Positions 1-8,001 are shown, counted from the first letter of the stretch. The stretch is 64,000 nt of DNA from Planctomycetota bacterium (GCA_019636275.1 JAHBXY010000018.1:1-64000); one strand, 5' to 3'. Translations and numbers: made by a program. Notes: a model not told the origin generated them from the sequence alone.

Positions 1-3000
1 CTGCGGCGCGTGCCGCTGGGCCTGCGCCGGGCGCTGGCCGACGGCCTCGCCGCGCGCGACCTCGACCCGACGGGGCCGCTGGCGCGGCTCGTCCCCGAGC
101 TCCGGGCGCTGCCGGCCGACGGCGAGGTGCTCCTGCGCTTCGGCGCCGACCTGACGCAGCGCGCCCGCGACGGGGCCGCGCAGCGCGCGTTCGGGCGCGA
201 GCGCGAGCTGAAGCTGATCCGAGACCGCCTGGCCCGCCCCGGCCCGCGCAGCCTGGTCCTCGTCGGGCGCAGCGGCGCGGGCAAGACGGCGCTCATCCAC
301 GAGCTCGCGCGGCACCTGGCCCACGAGGCGGGGCTCGTGGCCACGACGGTCCTCGAGGCCACGACGGGCGACGTGCTCTCGGGCACGCGCTTCCTGGGCG
401 AGTGGCAGACGCGCCTCAAGGAGCTGCTCGGGGCCATGCGCGCGCCGCACCGGGCGATCTGGTACGTCCCCGACGTCAACCGCCTGATCGACGCCGGCAC
501 GACCGTCCACTCGGACGAGAGCTTCGCCAGCATGCTGGCCCCGGCGGTCGAGCGCGGCGAGCTGGTCATCATCGGCGAGAGCACGCCCGAGGCGTTCCGG
601 CGCGGGCTCGACCGGCACCCGGCCTTCGCCCGGCTGTTCCTCAGGCTGGCCGTCGAGGAGCCCGAGCGCGAGGCGACGCTCGAGATCCTGCGCGCCGTGG
701 CCGACGACCTGCGCGCGGCCGAGGCGCGGCGCGGGCTCGAGCTCGTCGTGCCCGAGGCCTCGGTCGCGGTGAGCCTCGACCTGGCGCAGGACTACTTCCC
801 GGCGCTGGCGCGCCCGGGCAACGGCGTGCATCTCCTGCGCGAGGCGGCGAGCGCCGCGCTCGAGGAGCACCGCGACGCGGCCGAGGCCGGCGCGCCGGTC
901 ACGGCGCGCGTCGAGGTGGCGCCATCGCGGGTGCTGGCCACGCTGTCGCACCTGTCGGGCGTGCCCAGCCAGCTCCTCGACGACGCCGTGCCGCTCGACC
1001 TCGAGGGCGTGGCGCGCTTCTTCCACGAGCGCGTGCTCGGCCAGGACGAGGCGGTCGAGGCGGTCGTCGACCTGATCTCGCTCGTGAAGGCCGGCCTGAC
1101 CGACCCCACGCGCCCGCTGGGCGTGCTGTTCTTCGTCGGGCCGACGGGCGTCGGCAAGACCGAGATGGCCAAGGCGCTGGCCGAGTTCATCTTCGGCTCG
1201 CCCGAGCGCCTCGTGCGCATCGACCTCGGCGAGTTCAAGGAGCCCGACGCGCACCGGCGCCTGACCGGCGACCCGCAGGCGCCGGACCCCGCGGCGCGCT
1301 TCGGCCTGCTCACGGCGCCCGTGCGCGAGCGGCCGTTCTCGGTCGTGCTCCTCGACGAGGTGGAGAAGGCGCACCGCAACGTCTTCGACCTGCTCCTGCC
1401 TCTGATGGCTGAAGGCCGCCTCGTCGACGAGCAGGGGCGCGTCACCGACTTCCGGCGCACGATCATCGTCATGACCTCGAACCTGGGCTCCGACCTGCGC
1501 GAGGACGTGTTCCTCGGCTTCGGCGCCGAGGGCGGGGGGCCCGAGGACGGGGCGCGGGCGGCGAAGGTCCAGCGGGTCATGGAGGAGGCCTTCCGGCCCG
1601 AGTTCCTGAACCGCATCGGCAAGACCGTCGTCTTCGCCCCGCTCACGGTCGAGGCCATGCGCCAGCTCACGCGGCGCGAGGTGCGGCGCGTGCTCGCGCG
1701 GCGCGGGATCACGCGGCGCGACGTGATCGTCGAGACCGACGACGCGGTGATCGGCCTGCTCCTGCGCGAGGGCTTCTCCGAGCGCTACGGGGCGCGGCCG
1801 CTCAAGCGGCGCGTCGAGGACCTGCTGCTCAAGCCGCTGGCGCGCGCGCTCCTGCAGCTCGGGCCTGGGGACGGGGCGGCGATCGTGCGCCTGGGCGTCC
1901 AGGGCGAGCGGCTGGTGAGCGAGGTCATCCGCGCCCACGACCCCGACGACGAGGCGCCGCCGGCGACCTCGCGGGCCACGGCGAGGGTGCGCGACGCCGC
2001 CGGGCGCCTCGTGACCGTGGACGACCTCGACGCCACGTTGCAGGGGCTGTTCGACCGCGTGGTGGCGATCTCCGGCTGGCTCGAGGAGCAGCGGCTGCGC
2101 GAGCGCAAGCGCGAGCTGCTCAAGGCGACCATGGCCCCCGACTTCTGGCAGCACCGCGCGCGGGCCAGCGCGATCCTCTCGGAGGTGGCCTCGATCGAGC
2201 AGACGCTCGAGGCGCCGGGGCGGCTCGAGCGGCGCCTGCAGAAGCTCGAGGCGCTGCTCGGGCGCGCGCGCGAGCAGGCGGGCGAGTCGCGCCTCCTGCA
2301 CGACGCGGTCGCGCGCACGGCCGAGGCCGAGCGCGACGTCGAGTTCACCGAGTACGCCGTGCGCTGCCCGTCGGCGCAGGACCGCGGCGACGCCTACCTG
2401 CTGCTCCGGCGCGTCGACGACGAGGAGTTCCCCGAGGACGTGATCAAGCGCATGGCGCGCATGTTCCTGCGCTACGCCCGGCGCAAGGGCTTCGGCACGC
2501 AGGTCGTGTTCGAGGCGGTCACGCGGCGGGGCGTCGTGCGCGAGGCGGGGCTCAAGCTCGAGGGCATGTGCGCCTACGGGCTCCTGCGCGGCGAGCAGGG
2601 GCTGCACGAGTGGATCGCCCGCGGCGAGGCGGCCGGCGGCCACTCGAAGCGCAAGAAGCAGGCGACCTTCGTCCGCGTGAGCGTCCTGCCGCCGGCCGAC
2701 GAGGCCCTGCGCCCGCAGGACGTCACGCGCGAGCGGCGGCTGTCGCGCGAGGAGCAGGGGGTGCTGATCCGCAAGCACCGCCTGCACCTCGTCCTGACCC
2801 ACGCGCGGACGCTCGTGGCGCTCGACGGCGGGACCGACGGCGGCGACGACGCCGAGGAGGAGGCGCTGGCCTTCCTGGCCGCGCGCGTGGCGCAGGCGGC
2901 CCGGGCCGGGCGCGACCCGGGGATCGTGCGCCGCTACGTCGTCTCGACGCAGCCGCTCGTGCGCGATCTGGGCTCGGGGCTCAAGGCGCAGCTGGACCGC

Positions 3001-3054
3001 GTGCTCGACGGCGAGCTCGACGACTTCGTCCTGGCGCGCGTGCTGGGGCAGTGA
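1..3054 (+). CDS. Clp-type AAA+ ATPase fused to a GGQ-less release-factor-2-like module (5' end possibly outside window)
   Basis: The frame is open to base 1. The first in-window start is GTG at 10, so the N-terminus may be cut by the window edge; residue numbers count from that GTG. Residues 60-330 are a ClpA/ClpC-type D1 domain with Walker A GRSGAGKT (86-93), but the Walker B site reads WYVPDVN (about 151-157) and lacks the catalytic Glu. Residues 340-640 are a D2 domain with GPTGVGKT (377-384), VLLDEVEKAH (446-455), sensor 1 TSNLGS, FRPEFLNRI and sensor 2 YGARPLK. The aromatic GYVG pore loop is absent: the matching segment (418-437) reads LTGDPQAPDPAARFG. Residues 708-1014 align from memory with bacterial RF2: APDFWQH, then AYGLLRGEQGLHEW (855-868), then a C-terminal VLDGELDDFV. 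Where RF2 has SGAGGQ this protein has SREEQ (912-916), and the stop-codon-reading SPF motif is replaced. I infer a ribosome-docking AAA+ machine without hydrolase activity. Confidence 0.85.
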   Translation: MRRVPLGLRRALADGLAARDLDPTGPLARLVPELRALPADGEVLLRFGADLTQRARDGAAQRAFGRERELKLIRDRLARPGPRSLVLVGRSGAGKTALIHELARHLAHEAGLVATTVLEATTGDVLSGTRFLGEWQTRLKELLGAMRAPHRAIWYVPDVNRLIDAGTTVHSDESFASMLAPAVERGELVIIGESTPEAFRRGLDRHPAFARLFLRLAVEEPEREATLEILRAVADDLRAAEARRGLELVVPEASVAVSLDLAQDYFPALARPGNGVHLLREAASAALEEHRDAAEAGAPVTARVEVAPSRVLATLSHLSGVPSQLLDDAVPLDLEGVARFFHERVLGQDEAVEAVVDLISLVKAGLTDPTRPLGVLFFVGPTGVGKTEMAKALAEFIFGSPERLVRIDLGEFKEPDAHRRLTGDPQAPDPAARFGLLTAPVRERPFSVVLLDEVEKAHRNVFDLLLPLMAEGRLVDEQGRVTDFRRTIIVMTSNLGSDLREDVFLGFGAEGGGPEDGARAAKVQRVMEEAFRPEFLNRIGKTVVFAPLTVEAMRQLTRREVRRVLARRGITRRDVIVETDDAVIGLLLREGFSERYGARPLKRRVEDLLLKPLARALLQLGPGDGAAIVRLGVQGERLVSEVIRAHDPDDEAPPATSRATARVRDAAGRLVTVDDLDATLQGLFDRVVAISGWLEEQRLRERKRELLKATMAPDFWQHRARASAILSEVASIEQTLEAPGRLERRLQKLEALLGRAREQAGESRLLHDAVARTAEAERDVEFTEYAVRCPSAQDRGDAYLLLRRVDDEEFPEDVIKRMARMFLRYARRKGFGTQVVFEAVTRRGVVREAGLKLEGMCAYGLLRGEQGLHEWIARGEAAGGHSKRKKQATFVRVSVLPPADEALRPQDVTRERRLSREEQGVLIRKHRLHLVLTHARTLVALDGGTDGGDDAEEEALAFLAARVAQAARAGRDPGIVRRYVVSTQPLVRDLGSGLKAQLDRVLDGELDDFVLARVLGQ

Positions 3055-3066
3055 GGGCGCGCGGGG

Positions 3067-3072
3067 TATCCT
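3067..3072 (+). promoter_or_regulatory. Putative -10 element TATCCT for a leaderless gmd transcript
   Basis: TATCCT ends 7 bases before the GTG start of the dehydratase, with no Shine-Dalgarno between them. That spacing would place transcription start at or next to the start codon. No convincing -35 is visible. Confidence 0.35.
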
Positions 3073-3079
3073 GCGGGGC

Positions 3080-4048
3080 GTGAAGCGGCGGGCCCTCATC
3101 GTCGGCGTCTCCGGGCAGGACGGCCCCTACCTGGCGCGGCTCCTCCTCGACGAGGGCTACGACGTCGTGGGCACGTCGCGCGACGCCGGCGCGTCGCGCT
3201 TCGACGGCCTGGCGCGGCTGGGCGTGCGCGAGCGCGTGACCTGCGTGTCGATGGCGCCCAACGACTTCCGCTCGGTGCTCTACGTCCTCGACCGGCACGC
3301 GCCCGACGAGGTCTACAACCTCGCGGGGCAGAGCTCGGTCGGGCTGTCGTTCGAGCAGCCGGTGGAGACGCTCGAGAGCGTGGCGGTGTCGACGCTCACG
3401 CTGCTCGAGGCGATCCGCTTCACCCGGCGGCCGATCCGCTTCTACAACGCGGGCTCGGGCGAGTGCTTCGGCGACACGGGCGACGCGCCGGCCGACGAGC
3501 GGACGCCGTTCCGCCCGCGCAGCCCCTACGCCGTGGCCAAGGCGACCTCGTTCTGGGAGGTGGCCAACTACCGCGAGGCCTACGGCCTCTTCGCCTGCAC
3601 GGGGATCCTGTTCAACCACGAGTCGCCGCTCCGGCCCGAGCGCTTCGTCACGCAGAAGATCGTGGCGGCGGCCTGCCGGATCGCCGCCGGGAGCGGGGAG
3701 CGGCTCTCGCTCGGCAACCTCGCCGTCCGGCGCGACTGGGGCTGGGCGCCCGAGTACGTGGTCGCCATGCGGCGCATGCTGCAGCTCGACCGGCCGGAGG
3801 ACCTGGTCGTGGCCACGGGCGAGACGCGCTCGCTCGAGGAGTTCCTCGGCCTGGCCTTCGGCGAGGTGGGGCTCGACTGGCGCGACCACGTCGACCACGA
3901 CCCTTCGCTCATCCGTCCGACCGACCTGCACGGCGGCCGGGCGGACCCGTCGCGCGCGCGCGAGGTGCTCGGCTGGCAGGCCGAGGCGCGGCTGCCCGAG
4001 GTGGTGCGGCGCATGGTGCAGGCCAGGCGGGAGGGCGGCTGCGGATGA
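3080..4048 (+). CDS. gmd: GDP-mannose 4,6-dehydratase (SDR family)
   Basis: 322 residues, slightly short for the family (usually 340-370). It has an N-terminal Rossmann motif GVSGQDG (9-15) and the SDR catalytic pair Y150/K154 in SPYAVAK. Several segments are typical of Gmd rather than other SDR dehydratases: NLAGQSSVGLSFEQP, NHESPLRPERFVTQKI and GNLAVRRDWGWAPEYV. The known reaction converts GDP-D-mannose to GDP-4-keto-6-deoxy-D-mannose, the precursor of GDP-fucose, GDP-rhamnose or GDP-perosamine; no second-step reductase is seen here. The GTG start at 3080 follows the Clp fusion gene by 25 bases, and the stop overlaps the next start (ATGA). Confidence 0.9.
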   Translation: MKRRALIVGVSGQDGPYLARLLLDEGYDVVGTSRDAGASRFDGLARLGVRERVTCVSMAPNDFRSVLYVLDRHAPDEVYNLAGQSSVGLSFEQPVETLESVAVSTLTLLEAIRFTRRPIRFYNAGSGECFGDTGDAPADERTPFRPRSPYAVAKATSFWEVANYREAYGLFACTGILFNHESPLRPERFVTQKIVAAACRIAAGSGERLSLGNLAVRRDWGWAPEYVVAMRRMLQLDRPEDLVVATGETRSLEEFLGLAFGEVGLDWRDHVDHDPSLIRPTDLHGGRADPSRAREVLGWQAEARLPEVVRRMVQARREGGCG

Positions 4049-4665
4049 GCGCGACCGAGGTGGCCGTGATCGGGGCGGGCGGGCACGCGAAGGTCGTGAT
4101 CGCCACGCTCCGCGACGCCGGCTGGAGGGTGGTCTGCGCCTACGACGGCGACCAGACCAAGTGGGGCACGTCGATCTCCGGCGTGCCGATCGTCGGCGAC
4201 GACGACCGGATCGGCGACGGTCCGCCGCGGGCGGTGATCGCCGTGGGCAACAACCGCACACGCCAGCGGCTCGCCGGCCGGCTCGGGCTCGAGTGGGTGA
4301 CCGTCGTCCACCCGCGGGCGTGGGTCGACGCGTCGGTGCGCCTGGGCGCAGGCACGGTCGTCTTCGCCGGCGCCGTGATCCAGCCCGACTCGGTCGTCGG
4401 CGCCCACGTTATCGTCAACACCGGCGCCTCGATCGACCACGACTGCCAGGTCGACGACTTCGTCCACCTGGCCCCCGGCTGCCACCTCGCCGGCGAGGTC
4501 CACGTGGCCGAGGGCGCCTTCCTCGGCACCGGCGCCTCGGTGATCGTGCGCGTCGAGGTCGGCCCCTGGTCGATCGTCGGCGCGGGCGGCGTCGTCGTGC
4601 GCCACGTGCCGCCCGGGGTCACGGCGGTCGGGGTCCCGGCGCGGCAGCGCGGGCCGGGGGGGTAG
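4045..4665 (+). CDS. NeuD/PglD-family sugar O- or N-acetyltransferase
   Basis: 206 residues starting at the ATG that overlaps the gmd stop. The N-terminal sugar-nucleotide-binding domain begins AVIGAGGHAKVV and includes IAVGNNRTRQRL. A C-terminal left-handed beta-helix follows, and the catalytic His is probably H132 in SIDHDCQVDDFVHLAPG. PglD acetylates the C4 amine of UDP-4-amino sugars; NeuD relatives acetylate sialic or other sugars. The window also holds PglF-, PglE- and PglC-like genes 27-33 kb away, so a PglD role in UDP-di-N-acetylbacillosamine synthesis is plausible. The neighbouring gmd instead suggests a GDP-4-amino-sugar substrate (perosamine-type). I cannot choose between them. 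Confidence 0.82.
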   Translation: MSATEVAVIGAGGHAKVVIATLRDAGWRVVCAYDGDQTKWGTSISGVPIVGDDDRIGDGPPRAVIAVGNNRTRQRLAGRLGLEWVTVVHPRAWVDASVRLGAGTVVFAGAVIQPDSVVGAHVIVNTGASIDHDCQVDDFVHLAPGCHLAGEVHVAEGAFLGTGASVIVRVEVGPWSIVGAGGVVVRHVPPGVTAVGVPARQRGPGG

Positions 4666-4896
4666 CCGCTCGCGGTCAACGGAGACGAGCGCGCCCGAGA
4701 AATGTGGCGGCGAGCCGCCCGCGCGCTCGGCACCCCACGGCGCCTGGAGGGCGGACCGTACGCGAACCGTCTGTAACGACTTCGGTCCGCGGCGACGGTC
4801 GGTGAGGGCCGCCGTCCTGTGGCTTCAGCCGCTTACAGTCGGGTGTCCCATGGTCCCCGTCTTGCACCTCTCCGGGTGGATGGGAAGGGTGACCCC

Positions 4897-5103
4897 GTGG
4901 CCATGCTCAAGTTCATGCTCGTCATGTTCGGCGTGCTGTTCGTGCTCATCTCGGCGGGCGACTGGCTGTTCCTCGACAACTGGCTCCCCGTCACGAATGA
5001 GCTCCAGTGCGCGGCGGCCGGGTCCATCATCGTGGCGAAGCTCTTCGTCAGCGTCAGGTCCGTCACGACGACCGCGATCGCCGTGACTGCACGGTGCGTT
5101 TGA
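4897..5103 (+). CDS. Small hypothetical membrane protein
   Basis: About 68 residues. GGGAAGG at 4882-4888 lies 8 bases before GTG 4897; ATG 4903 is the alternative start. One strongly hydrophobic N-terminal segment (MLKFMLVMFGVLFVLI) is followed by a short loop and a weaker hydrophobic stretch, with no recognised family. It stands alone between a polysaccharide operon and the convergent MoxR gene. The 230 bases upstream show no other gene. It could be spurious, but the hydrophobic pattern and the ribosome binding site argue for a real small protein. Confidence 0.4.
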   Translation: MAMLKFMLVMFGVLFVLISAGDWLFLDNWLPVTNELQCAAAGSIIVAKLFVSVRSVTTTAIAVTARCV

Positions 5104-5150
5104 CGGGCCGACCCGGACGTTCGACTCTCCGGTGAGAGGGCGCCGCGACG

Positions 5151-5173
5151 CGCCAGCACGCGCCGCGCTGGCG
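5151..5173. terminator. GC-rich hairpin between convergent genes, possible terminator
   Basis: CGCCAGC (5151-5157) pairs perfectly with GCTGGCG (5167-5173) across a 9-base loop. A second stem, TCACCC/GGGTGA with a 3-base loop, lies at 5254-5268. Both are between the small membrane protein and the convergent MoxR gene. Neither is followed by a T tract, so a terminator role is only suggested by position. Confidence 0.3.
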
Positions 5174-5289
5174 TCGGGCAGGTGCGCGTCGAGGAGCCGC
5201 CGCGGCAGCGGCGCCGCAGGAGGCGGAGGAGGATCGCCCGCCCCGCCTTGGCCTCACCCTCGGGGTGACGACGTGGGTGATGCGGGCGA

Positions 5290-6252
5290 TCACACGGGCG
5301 CCGGCACGCCCTGCACCAGCTCGGCCAGCACGTCCGCCGCCGCCCCGCCGCCGCGGCCCGCGACGACCCGGTGCGCCAGGACGGGCACGACCAGCTCCTT
5401 GACGTCGTCGGGCACGACGTGGTCACGCCCGCGCACGAGCGCCAGGGCCTGCGACGCGCGGCGCAGGCAGAGCGAGCCGCGCGGGCTGACGCCGACGGCG
5501 AGCTCGGGGACATCGCGGGAGCGCTGGGCGATCGCGACGACGTAGTCGAGGACGGCGTCGTCGACGCGCACCTGCCGCGTGGCCTCCTGCAGGCGCAGGA
5601 CGTCGGCGCCGGTGACCACGGGCCGGAGGCCCTCGAGCGGGTGCCGGGCGGCCTGGGCGCGCAGGACCTCGCGCTCCTGCGCGGGCGACGGGTAGCCGAT
5701 CCGGATGCGCAGGAGGAAGCGGTCGAGCTGCGACTCGGGCAGCGGGTAGGTGCCCTCGAACTCGTGCGGGTTCTGGGTGGCCAGGACGAGGAACGGCCGC
5801 GGCAGGGCGTGCGTGTCGCCGTCGACGCTGACGGCGGGCTCGCTCATGGCCTCGAGCAGGCTCGACTGCGTGCGCGGGTTGGTGCGGTTGATCTCATCGG
5901 CGAGCACGACGTTGGCGAAGATCGGCCCCGGCTTGAAGCTGAAGGTCGCCTTCGCCTGGTCGAAGACCGAGACGCCGACGATGTCGCTCGGCAGCAGGTC
6001 GGGCGTGAACTGGATGCGCTTGAACGACGCGTCGATCGAGCGCGCCAGCGCCTTGGCCAGCGTCGTCTTGCCGACGCCCGGCGCGTCCTCGATCAGGAGA
6101 TGGCCCTCCGCCAGGAGGGCCGTGAGCAGGAGCTCGACCGTCGCCTCCCGGCCGACGAAGACCTGCTTGACGTTGTCGGCCAGGCGCCGGACGAGGTCGA
6201 TCGCCGGGCCGGGCGCGCTGCCGTTGCTGGCCGGGGTCGTCGAGGCGGTCAG
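5290..6252 (-). CDS. MoxR-family AAA+ ATPase, apparent CTG start
   Basis: 320 residues. Walker A DAPGVGKT is at 56-63, Walker B VVLADEINRTNP at about 115-126, followed by TQNPHEFEGTYPLPESQLDRF, a MoxR signature. The C-terminal lid contains GVSPRGS. MoxR ATPases are chaperone-like and usually work with VWA-domain proteins; none is in the window. No ATG, GTG or TTG gives the full domain: the first internal GTG (5907) would remove Walker A. The frame opens with CTG at 6252, overlapping the nadC stop, and GGAGGAG (6264-6258) sits 5 bases before it. I therefore place the start at CTG. Confidence 0.85.
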   Translation of the reverse strand: MTASTTPASNGSAPGPAIDLVRRLADNVKQVFVGREATVELLLTALLAEGHLLIEDAPGVGKTTLAKALARSIDASFKRIQFTPDLLPSDIVGVSVFDQAKATFSFKPGPIFANVVLADEINRTNPRTQSSLLEAMSEPAVSVDGDTHALPRPFLVLATQNPHEFEGTYPLPESQLDRFLLRIRIGYPSPAQEREVLRAQAARHPLEGLRPVVTGADVLRLQEATRQVRVDDAVLDYVVAIAQRSRDVPELAVGVSPRGSLCLRRASQALALVRGRDHVVPDDVKELVVPVLAHRVVAGRGGGAAADVLAELVQGVPAPV

Positions 6253-7163
6253 GCGACTCCTCCGATCTCGAAGTCGAGCGCGATGTCGAGGCTCCTGGCC
6301 GAGTGGGTCATGGAGCCGGTGGAGATACGGTCCACGCCGGCCTCCGCGAAGGCGCGGATCGTGTCGAGCGTGATCCCGCCCGACGCCTCGAGCTGCGGCG
6401 GCCGCGCGCCGCGCGCCCGGGCGTCCTCGCGCACGGCCTGGACGGCCTGGCGCAGGCGCGGCGGGTCGAAGTTGTCGAGCAGCACGATGTCGGCGCCCGC
6501 GCGGGCGGCGGCCAGGGCGCCGTCGACGGTCGTGACCTCGAGCTCGAGCGGCGTGCCGGGCGGCGCCTTGGCGCGCGCGAGCGGCACGACCGTGGGGATC
6601 GCCGCCTCGCCGCCGAGGACGGCCAGGTGGTTGTCCTTGAGGAGGATCTGGTCGAAGAGGCCGATGCGGTGGTTCTTGCCGCCACCGGCGCGCACGGCGT
6701 ACTTCTCGAGCAGCCGCCAGCCGGGCGTCGTCTTGCGCGTGTCGAGGACCTCGGCGCCCGTGCCGGCGACCGCGTCGACCAGGCGGCGCGTGGCCGTGGC
6801 GGTCCCGCTGAGGCGCTGGAGGAAGTTGAGGAGCAGCCGCTCGGCCGCGAGCACCTCGCGCGCGGGGCCCGTGATCACGCCGACGACCTGCCGCGCGGCG
6901 ACCCGGTCACCGTCGCGGGCGCGCGCGTCCAGGCGCGCGTTGGGGGCGATCCGCGCCAGGACCCGGCGCACGATCGGCAGCCCGGCGAGCACCCCCGCCT
7001 CGCGGAACACGAGCTCGCCGCGGCACGTGGCCGCGTCGGGGACGACGCGCGACGTCACGTCCCCGTCGTAGGCGCCGCCGGGGCCCAGGTCCTCGGTGAC
7101 CGCCACCTCCAGGAGGCGGGTCACGTCGTCGTCGTCGAACACGCTCGGGTCGAGGTCGTCCAC
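6249..7163 (-). CDS. nadC: Nicotinate-nucleotide pyrophosphorylase (carboxylating)
   Basis: 304 residues, slightly longer than the usual 270-290. It converts quinolinate and PRPP to nicotinate mononucleotide in de novo NAD synthesis. Family signatures are visible: GDVTSRVVP, the substrate-binding segment DTRKTTPGWRLLEKYAVRAGGG, NHRIGLFDQILLKDNHL, then LELEVTT, LLDNF and EASGGI. No nadA or nadB is nearby. It starts at GTG 7163, with AAGAGGG upstream and a TACACT -10-like element at 7184-7189. Its stop overlaps the start of the MoxR gene, so the two are translationally coupled. Confidence 0.95.
   Translation of the reverse strand: MDDLDPSVFDDDDVTRLLEVAVTEDLGPGGAYDGDVTSRVVPDAATCRGELVFREAGVLAGLPIVRRVLARIAPNARLDARARDGDRVAARQVVGVITGPAREVLAAERLLLNFLQRLSGTATATRRLVDAVAGTGAEVLDTRKTTPGWRLLEKYAVRAGGGKNHRIGLFDQILLKDNHLAVLGGEAAIPTVVPLARAKAPPGTPLELEVTTVDGALAAARAGADIVLLDNFDPPRLRQAVQAVREDARARGARPPQLEASGGITLDTIRAFAEAGVDRISTGSMTHSARSLDIALDFEIGGVA
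6258..6264 (-). promoter_or_regulatory. Strong ribosome binding site deciding the MoxR CTG start
   Basis: GGAGGAG on the minus strand lies inside the 3' end of nadC, 5 bases upstream of CTG 6252. It is the main evidence that translation of the MoxR gene starts at a CTG codon, coupled to nadC termination. Confidence 0.55.
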
Positions 7164-7183
7164 CGGTGCCCTCTTGGGGCGCG

Positions 7184-7189
7184 AGTGTA
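7184..7189 (-). promoter_or_regulatory. Putative -10 element TACACT of the nadC-moxR operon
   Basis: TACACT on the minus strand lies 20 bases before the nadC GTG, with an AAGAGGG ribosome binding site between them. The -35 is not convincing. Confidence 0.35.
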
Positions 7190-7220
7190 GCGGTCCGGGC
7201 CGCGCCCGGCGACCTCGGGA

Positions 7221-7772
7221 TCATGGCCAGGGGTCGTACCCCACCTCCGGCTCGGCGGCGAGCATGGTCGCGATGTCCTCGACCTTCTCGATCCGGTCGG
7301 CGGCGAGCAGGATCGCGTGGAGCCGCTCGAGCTCGGGCACGCGCACGAGGCGCTCGAAGAGGGTCCGCGGCACGATCCCGTGCAGGCGCCGGCGCACGAC
7401 CGCCATGATCGCCTCGCGCAGGGCCTTGCGGGCCGCTTCGAGACCCTCGCCGCGCCCCTTGGTGAGGCCGCGCTCGATCCCCGAGCGGAAGCCCGCGGCG
7501 TAGCCGGTGCGGCGCCCCTCGTTGAGGCCGTCCTGCTTGCCGTCCTGGTGGCCGTGCGTGAGGCCGTTGCGCATGCCCTCGAGGCGGCCCTTGCGGCTGC
7601 CCTCGGACTTGCCCTTCTCGTAGCCCTGCTTGAAGCCCTCCTTCAGCCCCTCGCGGCGGCCGTCCTCCAGGCCCTTCTTGTGCCCTTCCTTCCAGCCGTG
7701 ACGGAGCCCGTCGCGGCGGGCCTCGTCGAGGCGGTAGCGGGCCGTGACGCGGAAGCTGTCGAGGAACCCCAT
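7221..7772 (-). CDS. Protein with glycine at every fourth residue (Rpn/DUF4351-like tail, no nuclease domain)
   Basis: 183 residues. ATG 7772 is chosen because GGAGG lies 6 bases upstream; the frame stays open 43 codons further, but those are basic and look non-coding. From residue 22 to 110 every fourth residue is Gly: 23 glycines without a break, with charged residues between (GWKEGHKKGLEDG). The C-terminal part (about 120-183) is helical and resembles the tails of Rpn-type PD-(D/E)XK and DUF4351 proteins, which often carry similar but shorter Gly repeats. No nuclease domain is present. Function is unknown; GxxxG periodicity suggests tight helix packing or self-assembly. Confidence 0.7.
   Translation of the reverse strand: MGFLDSFRVTARYRLDEARRDGLRHGWKEGHKKGLEDGRREGLKEGFKQGYEKGKSEGSRKGRLEGMRNGLTHGHQDGKQDGLNEGRRTGYAAGFRSGIERGLTKGRGEGLEAARKALREAIMAVVRRRLHGIVPRTLFERLVRVPELERLHAILLAADRIEKVEDIATMLAAEPEVGYDPWP
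7443..7718 (-). repeat. Coding repeat: 23 consecutive xxxG tetrapeptides
   Basis: The 12-base period encodes x-x-x-Gly units across residues 19-110 of the protein above. The units vary in sequence, so the periodicity is kept at protein level rather than by recent DNA duplication. Confidence 0.8.
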
Positions 7773-7950
7773 GGCGGTCCTCCGCGCCCCCCTCGCCCGG
7801 ATCCACCCTAACAAAAACCGTTTCGCTCCGCGCGGGGGTGCGGCGTCGAGCTTGTCGGCGCGTGGATGCGCAAGAAGACGACGCGACCGCCGCGTCCCCA
7901 CCGTTCGCTGCGGCGAGCGCGACGGTTACGCGCGGGCGCGCGCCTTGCGT

Positions 7951-7973
7951 GAGCGGTCGCCGTCGCACCGCTC
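7951..7973 (+). other. Hairpin in the leader of the lipoprotein gene
   Basis: GAGCGGT (7951-7957) pairs with ACCGCTC (7967-7973) around a 9-base loop, 28 bases before the lipoprotein start codon. It could be a leader structure or an operator; nothing further supports either. Confidence 0.3.
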
Positions 7974-8001
7974 GACGAGGCGTCGGCGACGGGAGGTCCT
8001 C

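Noticed and set aside
792-1712. Long open frames antisense to the Clp fusion and to most other genes
   Set aside because: They are Arg/Ser/Pro-rich, have no family features and mirror the sense codons. High GC content makes such frames common.
4666-4896. Possible tRNA or small RNA before the small membrane protein
   Set aside because: No cloverleaf, no CCA-type end and no clear terminator could be found by eye.
5907-6252. GTG 5907 as the MoxR start
   Set aside because: It would delete the Walker A motif that is clearly encoded upstream in the same frame.
7443-7718. Gly-repeat region considered as a CRISPR-like or satellite DNA repeat
   Set aside because: The 12-base period is only at codon level, the units differ in sequence and there are no spacers.
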